From Candidatus Bipolaricaulota bacterium (GTDB taxonomy: Bacteria; Bipolaricaulota; Bipolaricaulia; M55B111), in assembly GCA_018334595.1 (NCBI GenBank), contig JAGXLQ010000076.1, forward strand, positions 1-6,565: a DNA stretch of 6,565 nt, written 5' to 3'. The notes beneath the pieces were generated by a model. That model had not been told where the DNA came from and made no database searches. It worked only from the letters and a program-made list of their open reading frames with translations. The position numbers and the translations under genes are program-made. Below are positions 1-5,236 of this stretch, in pieces. Numbering within the stretch: the stretch's first letter is position 1; every line of letters begins with the position of its first letter.

Positions 1-19
1 GGGAAGATGAATTTTCTGG

Positions 20-736
20 TTATAGGTTTTCTTCGTTCTTCGTAACCTCCGCCTCTTCTCTCACCTTCTCCATCCACTCATTGTATACCTGATTCTCTTT
101 CTGACTGAGAAGGTTGCTCTCGATCTGGCCTTCAACTTCCTCAAACGGCTTGACATTACCTTCGTCGTCCGTGAAAGACTGCTCGTTGCTCTCGTAGTAA
201 GCTTTGACCTCTTCTTCGCTTACCCCCACGCCACTTGTAACCTCTTCCGTGAGCTTCTCGGACCTGAGGTTCTCCTTGATCATCGACTTCAGGTTATCCA
301 TTGACATGTTCTGTTCGTTCTTCAGGTAGTTTTCGAGTGCCTGCTCGTCCCCGAATTGCTCGTTATTCTCTACTATGTTGTCGATTTCGGCCTGGACTTC
401 CTCGTCGGAAACTCCGATGTCCATCTCTTCGACCTTCTGCTGCTTGAGCTTCTGATCGATTAGCTGGTCCAATACGTACTTGCGGTACTCGGAGAGGAAC
501 TCGCTACCGGCTGGACTGGAAATCAAGAACTGGGCAAAACTCCGGTACTGCTGAGACAGAGTCATAATTATGGGATATACCTGCGCGGCCGAAGACAGTT
601 CCTGCTCGGTGATGTCCTCACCGTTAACCGTCGCCACGACGGTCGGTTCGGAATCCTGCGCGGCTACCGCCAGGGAAGTGAAAACCAAAAGAGAAATTAA
701 CAGAGTAACTAACAGACTTTTCTTAGTGAAATTCAA
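20..736 (-). CDS. Secreted SurA/PrsA-like chaperone (SurA N-terminal domain only, no PPIase domain)
   Basis: A predicted exported protein of 238 residues, related to the chaperone part of SurA/PrsA-type peptidyl-prolyl isomerases, which hold or fold proteins after secretion. The N-terminus is a clear signal peptide: basic NFTKKS, a Leu/Val core, then AVAAQ as the likely signal peptidase I site near residue 26. There is no lipobox cysteine. The mature start VVATVNGEDITEQEL is typical of the SurA_N domain. Long charged helices follow, then VSEEEVKAYYESNEQSF, the stretch that in PrsA normally precedes the parvulin domain. Here it runs straight into the closing helix (FEEVEGQIESNLLSQKEN), so the catalytic domain is absent and only a chaperone role is plausible. 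Start: a GTG at 745 lies inside the Shine-Dalgarno GAGGTGAT (748-741). The TTG at 736, 8 nt after GAGG, is preferred. It lies downstream of the nicotinate phosphoribosyltransferase gene on the same strand, after a long gap, so it is probably transcribed separately. Confidence 0.8.
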   Translation of the reverse strand: MNFTKKSLLVTLLISLLVFTSLAVAAQDSEPTVVATVNGEDITEQELSSAAQVYPIIMTLSQQYRSFAQFLISSPAGSEFLSEYRKYVLDQLIDQKLKQQKVEEMDIGVSDEEVQAEIDNIVENNEQFGDEQALENYLKNEQNMSMDNLKSMIKENLRSEKLTEEVTSGVGVSEEEVKAYYESNEQSFTDDEGNVKPFEEVEGQIESNLLSQKENQVYNEWMEKVREEAEVTKNEENL

Positions 737-745
737 CAATATCAC

Positions 746-1077
746 CTCGTTAGATTAATTGTTCGACATCGAAGTCGTGAATTCAACGCTACAGCTATCA
801 TGGTAGGAAAGAGATATGAAGATGATATGAAGGGATCATGAACGAACGACGAGGGGGGATAAGACGAGCTGGGTCCCTGGGATAGGACTCTAAATTGCCA
901 CTCTCCTGGCGCGCGGACGGTAATCATCGGCCCCCGCTATCGCTCACGCAAACACAGGTCCACCTACTTACCTTCTTCTAGTTATCGTCCAGGAGAACCT
1001 ACCGACGGCCGGGCACATTTAGCTCGGAGCCCCGCCCGGCCACCTCGTTAACCCGTCCCTTAAGTAGGGCGTCGAGC
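746..1077. other. Non-coding gap with GC-rich inverted repeats
   Basis: I see no convincing gene on either strand; the open frames here are short, lack Shine-Dalgarno sequences and resemble no family. The gap should hold the 3' end of the nicotinate phosphoribosyltransferase transcript and the promoter of the SurA-like gene, both on the minus strand. Two structures are visible: a perfect 8-bp GC inverted repeat at 1007-1014 / 1034-1041, and a wide inverted repeat TCTCCTGG (902-909) / CCAGGAGA (989-996) that encloses GGTAA (919-923) / TTACC (968-972). The wide pair could arise by chance in a gap of this size. No tRNA-like T-arm was found. Confidence 0.5.
1007..1041 (-). terminator. Possible stem-loop after the nicotinate phosphoribosyltransferase gene
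   Basis: GGCCGGGC at 1007-1014 pairs perfectly with GCCCGGCC at 1034-1041 across a 19-nt loop, 37 nt after the stop codon of the minus-strand gene. The loop can fold further (GCTC/GAGC). No U-run follows on the minus strand, so it is not a textbook intrinsic terminator. It may stabilise a 3' end or be a chance GC-rich repeat. Confidence 0.3.
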
Positions 1078-2238
1078 TTATGTAGTTTTCGGGGTAGTCA
1101 GCGTCTGGTTCAGCGAGTAGTCCCGGATTTCCTTTGGCTCGCGGTCTGCGGCGATGACCTCGCCCTCCTCGATCACCTTCACCAGCTTCTTGTCCATGCT
1201 CTTCTCGCACCGGGGACAAGATACCTCCTCGACTTCCCAGGAAGCAATTCTCCTCTCCCCACAGGAGTCACAGACAAACAGCTGTTTCGCGCCCGAACAC
1301 TTGCCTCTCTTTGCCGTCGGTTCCCCGTCGATCTCGACGATATCGAGCGAGTAGTCAACCACGGGGGAGTTGGAGATAGACGTCCCCACCCCGTAGGCAT
1401 CGGCAACCTCGTTCAGGGAAGGAATCGACTCCTCATCGAGACCGCCCGATATGAATATTTTCACGTCGGCGAAGCCGTGGAGGTCAAGCTCCCACCTCAC
1501 TTCCTTGGCAATCTGGAGCATGTCTCCCCTGCGGGAAGAAGGGGTATCAAGCCTGACGGCATTTAAGCCTTCAATCAGGTCGGCGTTCTCGAGCGCTTCG
1601 AACTTCTCGTCGCCGAAGGTGTCGACTAGGGCGACGGTATCTACTGAACCCCCAAATATCTCCTCGAACATGCCCGTAGCCGTAGTGGAGTCCTCGAGCA
1701 GGAGGATAAGTGCATGGGGAATGGTGCCAACCGGATCGGTCCCCAGCATCTTTGCCGTCTTCGACACGGCGACTCCGTCACACCCTCCGATATAAGCGCT
1801 CCTTCCGATCATTGGCGAAATGGCCGGATGCATCCGTCGTGAGCCAAAGTGAAAGACCGGCTTTCCTGCGGCGGCGTCCTTAACGACGCGGGCCTTCGTC
1901 GCTATACCACTAGCCTGACACAAGAAGCCCAACAGCGGAGTCTCCAGGGTGGAAAATTCCCTGTAGTAGCCCTCGATTGTCATAACGGGATCGTAGGGGG
2001 CAAACAGGCTGCCTTCAGGCAGCGACCAAACGGAGGTATCCGTACCCTTGAGCAGGTCCAATACTTCGTCCAGACCGGTGAATACGCCGGGAGCGTCCCC
2101 CGGGACAGATTTGGTCCTTATCTCCATTTTCACCCTCTTGTCTATATCCTTTCGCTCAAGTATTTCCTTCGTTCGTTCAAAATAGACGTCGGTCACTTTG
2201 CCTGCTTTAATATCCTTCTCTGAAGCTATGTTAAAAAT
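1078..2238 (-). CDS. pncB: Nicotinate phosphoribosyltransferase, archaeal-type with C-terminal zinc knuckle; probable AUU start
   Basis: It makes nicotinate mononucleotide from nicotinate and PRPP, with ATP hydrolysis, for NAD salvage in the cytosol. Family motifs appear in order (386-residue numbering): TDVYFERT near 16-23, RRMHPAISP at 134-142, GTIPHAL at 171-177, RLDTPSSRRG at 229-238, ISGGLDE at 263-269 and GVGTSIS at 283-289. The tail has four cysteines (CxxC at 323/326 and 341/344), matching the zinc knuckle known in the Thermoplasma acidophilum enzyme. Length is close to that enzyme. Start choice: the first standard start, GTG at 2196, has a poor ribosome binding site and would remove a conserved segment. 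The frame stays open upstream and encodes FNIASEKDIKAGK, like the archaeal N-terminus as I remember it. The only strong Shine-Dalgarno, AAGGAGG (2250-2244), lies 5 nt before an ATT at 2238-2236. The gene follows an RHH regulator gene by 23 nt, so the two are probably one operon. The function is confident; the ATT start is inferred. Confidence 0.88.
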   Translation of the reverse strand: MFNIASEKDIKAGKVTDVYFERTKEILERKDIDKRVKMEIRTKSVPGDAPGVFTGLDEVLDLLKGTDTSVWSLPEGSLFAPYDPVMTIEGYYREFSTLETPLLGFLCQASGIATKARVVKDAAAGKPVFHFGSRRMHPAISPMIGRSAYIGGCDGVAVSKTAKMLGTDPVGTIPHALILLLEDSTTATGMFEEIFGGSVDTVALVDTFGDEKFEALENADLIEGLNAVRLDTPSSRRGDMLQIAKEVRWELDLHGFADVKIFISGGLDEESIPSLNEVADAYGVGTSISNSPVVDYSLDIVEIDGEPTAKRGKCSGAKQLFVCDSCGERRIASWEVEEVSCPRCEKSMDKKLVKVIEEGEVIAADREPKEIRDYSLNQTLTTPKTT

Positions 2239-2251
2239 ATTGCCCTCCTTT
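2239..2251 (-). promoter_or_regulatory. Strong Shine-Dalgarno that decides the start of the nicotinate phosphoribosyltransferase
   Basis: On the minus strand the run AAAGGAGGG (2251-2243) is nearly full complementarity to the 16S rRNA 3' end. The next codon at normal distance in the frame of the enzyme is ATT (2238-2236), with GCAAT between. No ATG, GTG or TTG is available at this spacing in that frame. This supports non-canonical initiation or, less likely, a sequence error or mutated ATG. Confidence 0.6.
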
Positions 2252-2261
2252 GCTAACTCAC

Positions 2262-2432
2262 TTAATCCTCTTTCCCGTCGCCGGGCCCCCGCAGGGGCTC
2301 CTCCCCGACCAAACCTAGGTACTTGTCCAGCGACCGGCGTACAAGCTCAGAAATGGGAAGTCCCGTAGCTCGGGAAAGACGTTGCAACTCTTTATGTTGT
2401 CGTTCAGTTATTGTCCAATTTACCCTTCTCAT
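2262..2432 (-). CDS. Small ribbon-helix-helix (CopG/Arc-type) DNA-binding protein
   Basis: A 56-residue protein that begins MRRVNWTITERQHKEL. The layout is that of a ribbon-helix-helix repressor: a short basic beta-strand (RRVNWTIT, residues 2-9) that would enter the DNA major groove as a dimer, helix 1 (about 10-23, ending ATG), a turn (LP), and helix 2 (ISELVRRSLDKYLG, about 27-40). A charged, Gly-rich tail ends in GKED. An in-frame TAA directly before the ATG fixes the start. There is no Shine-Dalgarno; a TATAAT lies 7 nt upstream, so the mRNA is probably leaderless. It is encoded upstream of, and 23 nt from, the nicotinate phosphoribosyltransferase gene, and divergent from DUF502-accD-accA with a perfect palindrome between. 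It is likely a local repressor or autoregulator, but no toxin partner is adjacent. The fold call is fairly firm; the target is inference. Confidence 0.75.
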   Translation of the reverse strand: MRRVNWTITERQHKELQRLSRATGLPISELVRRSLDKYLGLVGEEPLRGPGDGKED

Positions 2433-2439
2433 TTAGTTG

Positions 2440-2469
2440 ATTATAATTCAAGACCATCAAACGATCCAA
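2440..2469 (-). promoter_or_regulatory. Promoter of the RHH-pncB operon (leaderless)
   Basis: On the minus strand a perfect -10 TATAAT (2445-2440) is preceded by a weak -35 TTGGAT (2469-2464) with an 18-nt spacer. The predicted transcription start falls at about 2433-2432, on the ATG of the RHH gene itself. Around the -10, TTGA (2437-2440) and TCAA (2448-2451) form a loose inverted repeat on the plus strand that could serve for autoregulation. Confidence 0.5.
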
Positions 2470-2538
2470 CACCCGTAACGGTCGTGACGTCTCGAGCGGT
2501 TAACCGTCCAGTCCAGGGTTGTGCAGGCCCTGGCCTAA

Positions 2539-2566
2539 TTGACCCCCGCACGCACGCTATTATAAC
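2539..2566 (+). promoter_or_regulatory. Sigma70-like promoter for DUF502-accD-accA
   Basis: A -35 TTGACC (2539-2544, 5 of 6 to consensus) and a -10 TATAAC (2561-2566, 5 of 6) lie 16 nt apart. Predicted transcription start is near 2573, giving a leader of about 100 nt before the DUF502 ATG at 2677. The -10 and the start site both lie inside the palindrome 2561-2580, as expected for a repressor-controlled promoter. Confidence 0.5.
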
Positions 2567-2580
2567 CATATATGGTTATA
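2561..2580. promoter_or_regulatory. Perfect 20-bp palindrome, probable operator
   Basis: TATAACCATATATGGTTATA equals its own reverse complement over all 20 bp; the symmetry breaks at the next flanking pair (T 2560, G 2581). It covers the -10 and predicted start of the promoter reading into DUF502-accD-accA, so a bound protein would block RNA polymerase. The RHH protein encoded on the other side is the nearest candidate ligand; this link is inference. I found no second full copy in the window. Confidence 0.65.
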
Positions 2581-2676
2581 GGCGGACGGCGTCAGAGACC
2601 GGATAGGGGGGTAAGGTGTTAGACAAACCGGCGTTCAGGTAATAGTATTTAGATTATAGACACAAACTCTAATAAC

Positions 2677-3348
2677 ATGCGCACATTACTCGCTTACATA
2701 AAAAACAGCTTTATAAACGGCCTGTTGGTCATCCTCCCCCTGGGGTTTACATTCTACATACTCTGGCTCATCTATCGCATGATCATAAACTTCACCGGGA
2801 AGAACTCGGACTTTGGAAAGTTGATCAGCAACTTCCTGATGATGACCATCGGCCAGGAGTGGTTCCCCGGTATCGGAGCAATATTCACCTTCTTGCTGGT
2901 GCTCCTGCTCGGGATCATTACGAGAATATACATCGGCAGGCGGTTTTACGCTCTCGTCGACCGGTTAATGGGCTCTACTCCGATCGTCAACAAGATGTAC
3001 GTCACGGTCAAGCAGGTGATCAACGCCATACTTAGCCGTAACTCCTCGACGTTCAGGGACGTCGTCCTCCTGGAGTACCCCAGGAGGGGCACGTACACTC
3101 TCGGGTTCGTAACGAACAACTACCTGGGGAAGCTGGAAGATATTATCGGCAAGGACGTCGTGGCGGTATTTATCTTTACCACTCCCAACCCGTTGAGCGG
3201 AATGACCATCATAGTACCCAAAGAGGACTTAAACTATCTCGGCCTAACGATCGAAGAGGGGCTGCGTCTCGTGCTCTCTATGGGTATTGTAATCCCAGCA
3301 AAATTCCTGGACAATAAAATTGGAGAGAAGTTAACGGGTGAGGATTAA
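2677..3348 (+). CDS. DUF502 family membrane protein
   Basis: A 223-residue integral membrane protein of the DUF502 family, whose biochemical role is not established; the plant COV proteins belong to the same family. Two hydrophobic spans are visible, about residues 12-34 (INGLLVILPLGFTFYILWLI) and 65-86 (after WFPG). A soluble C-terminal part follows with family-typical motifs: STPIVNKMYVTVKQV (100-114), VVLLEYPRRGTYTLGFVT (129-146), TTPNPLSG (168-175) and VPKEDLNYLGLTIEEGLRL, ending near GIVIP. Length matches the family. The ATG has no Shine-Dalgarno, but the protein starts where homologues start. It is the first gene of the DUF502-accD-accA operon and ends 2 nt before accD. Placement suggests a link to membrane lipid synthesis, which is inference only. 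Confidence 0.85.
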   Translation: MRTLLAYIKNSFINGLLVILPLGFTFYILWLIYRMIINFTGKNSDFGKLISNFLMMTIGQEWFPGIGAIFTFLLVLLLGIITRIYIGRRFYALVDRLMGSTPIVNKMYVTVKQVINAILSRNSSTFRDVVLLEYPRRGTYTLGFVTNNYLGKLEDIIGKDVVAVFIFTTPNPLSGMTIIVPKEDLNYLGLTIEEGLRLVLSMGIVIPAKFLDNKIGEKLTGED

Positions 3349-3350
3349 CT

Positions 3351-4187
3351 ATGCCATTATTTCGTGATGAAGAGTACCTGAAGGTAGATTTTGACGAGAA
3401 ACAGGAAAAGGACGAGGCTCTCTGGGTCAAGTGTAAGTCCTGTAGCAAGCTAATCTTTAAGAAAAAGCTGCAGGAGAACAACCATATCTGCCCAAACTGC
3501 GGGGCCTACTTCTTCCTCACCGCCAAGGAAAGGATTAAGTCGTTGATCGATCGCGAAACGTTCGTCGACGAGACAAAGAGAATTGAGTCCGACGACCCGC
3601 TCAACTTCAACGATGCAAAGCCATACAAGGAGAGACTGGAAGAGGCACAGAAGGAAACGGAAATGTTTGACTCAATTATCGTAGGTAGAGGAGAGGTAGA
3701 AGAACACCTCCTCGTAATCGCGGTAATGGACTTCAGGTTTATCGGGGGTTCAATGGGGTCGGTCGTCGGGGAGCAAATCGCCAGCGGTATAGAACTGGCG
3801 GCGGAGGAAGGTTTACCGTTCGTCCTCATCTCCTCATCCGGTGGGGCAAGGATGCAAGAGGGATTGCTCTCACTGATGCAAATGGTGAAAACCACTTCGG
3901 CAAGGGAAATACTTACTCACAAGCAACTACCGTTCGTCTCGGTCATGACATATCCCACGACGGCCGGTGTGGAGGCAAGCATCGCCAGCCTGGGGGACGT
4001 CACACTAGCGGAGAAGGGCGCCCTTATCGGCTTTGCCGGACGAAAGGTGATCGAGGAAACTATCGGTGAAGAACTTCCCGCCAACTTTCAGTCCAGCAAG
4101 TTCGCCTACGAGCAGGGAATTGTTGACGCGGTGGTTGACAGGGATAACCTCAAGCCCGAACTGGCAAAGGTACTGGAGTTCTTTTAA
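3351..4187 (+). CDS. accD: Acetyl-CoA carboxylase carboxyltransferase subunit beta
   Basis: The beta subunit of the carboxyltransferase that moves the carboxyl group from carboxybiotin to acetyl-CoA to form malonyl-CoA, the first committed step of fatty acid synthesis; it works as an alpha2beta2 complex with AccA. The N-terminal zinc ribbon is intact: C28 and C31 (CKSC), C47 and C50 (CPNC). The crotonase-like core follows with FIGGSMGSVVGE (residues 130-141) and the oxyanion-hole loop SSSGGARMQEG (161-171). The usual TTGGVxAS motif reads TTAGVEAS at 203-210, a Gly-to-Ala change. The 278-residue length is slightly short for the family, mostly at the C-terminus. The ATG is preceded by GAGG (3340-3343, 7-nt spacing), located at the end of the DUF502 gene. 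Stop and the accA start are 5 nt apart, as expected for subunits made in equal amounts. Confidence 0.95.
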   Translation: MPLFRDEEYLKVDFDEKQEKDEALWVKCKSCSKLIFKKKLQENNHICPNCGAYFFLTAKERIKSLIDRETFVDETKRIESDDPLNFNDAKPYKERLEEAQKETEMFDSIIVGRGEVEEHLLVIAVMDFRFIGGSMGSVVGEQIASGIELAAEEGLPFVLISSSGGARMQEGLLSLMQMVKTTSAREILTHKQLPFVSVMTYPTTAGVEASIASLGDVTLAEKGALIGFAGRKVIEETIGEELPANFQSSKFAYEQGIVDAVVDRDNLKPELAKVLEFF

Positions 4188-4192
4188 GGACG

Positions 4193-5164
4193 ATGAGCGA
4201 GAAGAAGACGTTAGAGGAATTAGAGAGTCAGATAGAACAGCTAAAACAGCTGCACTCCCAAAACGGTCTGGACCTGTCGGACGAGATAGCTAAGTTGTCC
4301 GAGAAATTGTCAGACAGGCAGAAGACCGCGAAGGAAAGGCTGGACGGGTGGGATATAGTCCAACTGGCCAGACACCCTGACCGCCCCGACGGCCGCGCTT
4401 ACATCGACGCGCTCACGGACGACTTCTACCCCCTGCATGGCGACCGCCTACTGGGTGACGACAAGGCACTTACCGGTGGACTGGCAAAGTACGACGGCCA
4501 GACAGTGGTAATCATCGCTCAGAGCAAGGGGGGAAACGCCTCGGAGTCCCAGGAGACTAACTTCGGCATGCTAAAGTCCGAGGGTTACAGAAAGGCACAG
4601 CGCTTAATGGACCTAGCCGAGAAGTTTGACTTTCCTATCCTCTCGCTGATAGATACTCCCGGCGCTTACCCGGGCAAGGAAGCGGAGGAGAATAACATCG
4701 GCGGCATGATCGCTCAATGCATCTCTCGGATGATCACCCTCAACGTACCAACAATCGCCGCGGTCATCGGTGAAGGCGGAAGTGGTGGTGCCGTAGCAAT
4801 AGGGGCGGCCGACAGGGTGCTGATGCTGGAGAACTCGATATACTCCGTAATCTCCCCAGAAGGATGTGCGGCAATCCTTTGGAAAAACCGTGATAACGCC
4901 GACGAGGCAGCCAGAGGCCTAAAGCTGACCGCGGCAAACGCCAAGGAACTCGGCGTCGTCGACGAGGTCATCGACGAGGGCCCAGGAGCTCACAAGGAGT
5001 TTAAAATCGCCGCCGACAACCTCGATCGTTCCCTTAAAAAGAACTTAAGCGAGCTGTCCCAATTGAATGAGGAAGAACTCCTGGAGAGGCGGCAAAAGAA
5101 ATACAGACAGATGGGAAGTTTTCGCCGGGTTACGAAGGATACGGAACGGTCGGAAGGGTCATAA
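4193..5164 (+). CDS. accA: Acetyl-CoA carboxylase carboxyltransferase subunit alpha
   Basis: The alpha partner of AccD in malonyl-CoA synthesis, 323 residues, a normal length. An N-terminal helical segment (about 4-50, LEELESQIEQLKQL) is followed by the family landmarks LARHPDRPDGRAYID, FYPLHGDR, NFGMLKSEGYRKAQRLM, DTPGAYPG and the oxyanion-hole loop GEGGSGGA (193-200), then SPEGCAAILWK. Some usually conserved stretches differ: the family GRDTKE region reads GGNASE, and AEERGQ after PGAYPG reads AEENNI. This points to a divergent lineage rather than damage. The ribosome binding site AAGGA overlaps the accD stop and is only 2 nt from the ATG, so initiation may rely on coupling to accD. It is the last gene of its operon and faces punA across 71 bp. 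accB and accC are not in view. Confidence 0.95.
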   Translation: MSEKKTLEELESQIEQLKQLHSQNGLDLSDEIAKLSEKLSDRQKTAKERLDGWDIVQLARHPDRPDGRAYIDALTDDFYPLHGDRLLGDDKALTGGLAKYDGQTVVIIAQSKGGNASESQETNFGMLKSEGYRKAQRLMDLAEKFDFPILSLIDTPGAYPGKEAEENNIGGMIAQCISRMITLNVPTIAAVIGEGGSGGAVAIGAADRVLMLENSIYSVISPEGCAAILWKNRDNADEAARGLKLTAANAKELGVVDEVIDEGPGAHKEFKIAADNLDRSLKKNLSELSQLNEEELLERRQKKYRQMGSFRRVTKDTERSEGS

Positions 5165-5187
5165 CCGCCGTAACGGTCAGATCTGCC

Positions 5188-5236
5188 GTCGTCTTATCGG
5201 TCAATATGGTCGTGTTGAAACAAGACCGCGGACGAC
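5188..5236. terminator. Possible hairpin between convergent accA and punA
   Basis: GTCGTC (5188-5193) pairs with GACGAC (5231-5236) and CGGTC (5198-5202) with GACCG (5224-5228), with an internal loop between and a 21-nt apical loop. An alternative compact fold uses GGTC (5208-5211), TTG/CAA around AAA, and GACC (5224-5227). Its place in the 71-bp gap between convergent genes suits a two-way terminator, but neither side shows a T-run, so this is weak. Confidence 0.3.

Larger units (their letters stand above)
2433..2676. other. Divergent control region between the RHH gene and DUF502-accD-accA
   Basis: A 244-bp gap between divergent genes. Besides the two promoters and the 20-bp palindrome, its GC-rich core contains several small symmetric elements: CCGTaACGG (2473-2481), GACGTC (2486-2491), CTCGAG (2491-2496), CGGTTAACCG (2497-2506), and CCAGGG/CCCTGG (2513-2518 / 2528-2533, 9-nt loop). 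Short palindromes are common by chance, so only the 20-bp one is strong by itself. No Shine-Dalgarno is seen before the DUF502 ATG. Confidence 0.55.

Noticed and set aside
764..780. GTTCGACATCGAA resembling a tRNA T-arm
   Set aside because: The flanking bases do not form a 5-bp stem and no cloverleaf surrounds it.
758..786. Promoter TTGAAT-17-AACAAT for the SurA-like gene (minus strand)
   Set aside because: The -10 matches poorly and the start site would fall directly against the Shine-Dalgarno, leaving almost no leader.
742..927. Minus-strand open frame of 61 codons in the gap
   Set aside because: No Shine-Dalgarno, no family resemblance, and it overlaps the start of the SurA-like gene.
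1849..2223. Plus-strand open frame of 124 codons
   Set aside because: It lies antisense within the nicotinate phosphoribosyltransferase gene, resembles no family and has no ribosome binding site.
2382..2606. Plus-strand open frame of 74 codons
   Set aside because: It runs across the RHH gene start, both promoters and the palindrome; no recognisable product.
2616..2642. Possible 8-codon upstream frame (GTG) in the DUF502 leader
   Set aside because: Too short to judge and the G-run before it is not a proper Shine-Dalgarno; mentioned only as part of the leader.
3506..3895. Minus-strand open frame of 129 codons opposite accD
   Set aside because: A shadow of accD; low-complexity Ser-rich product typical of antisense frames.
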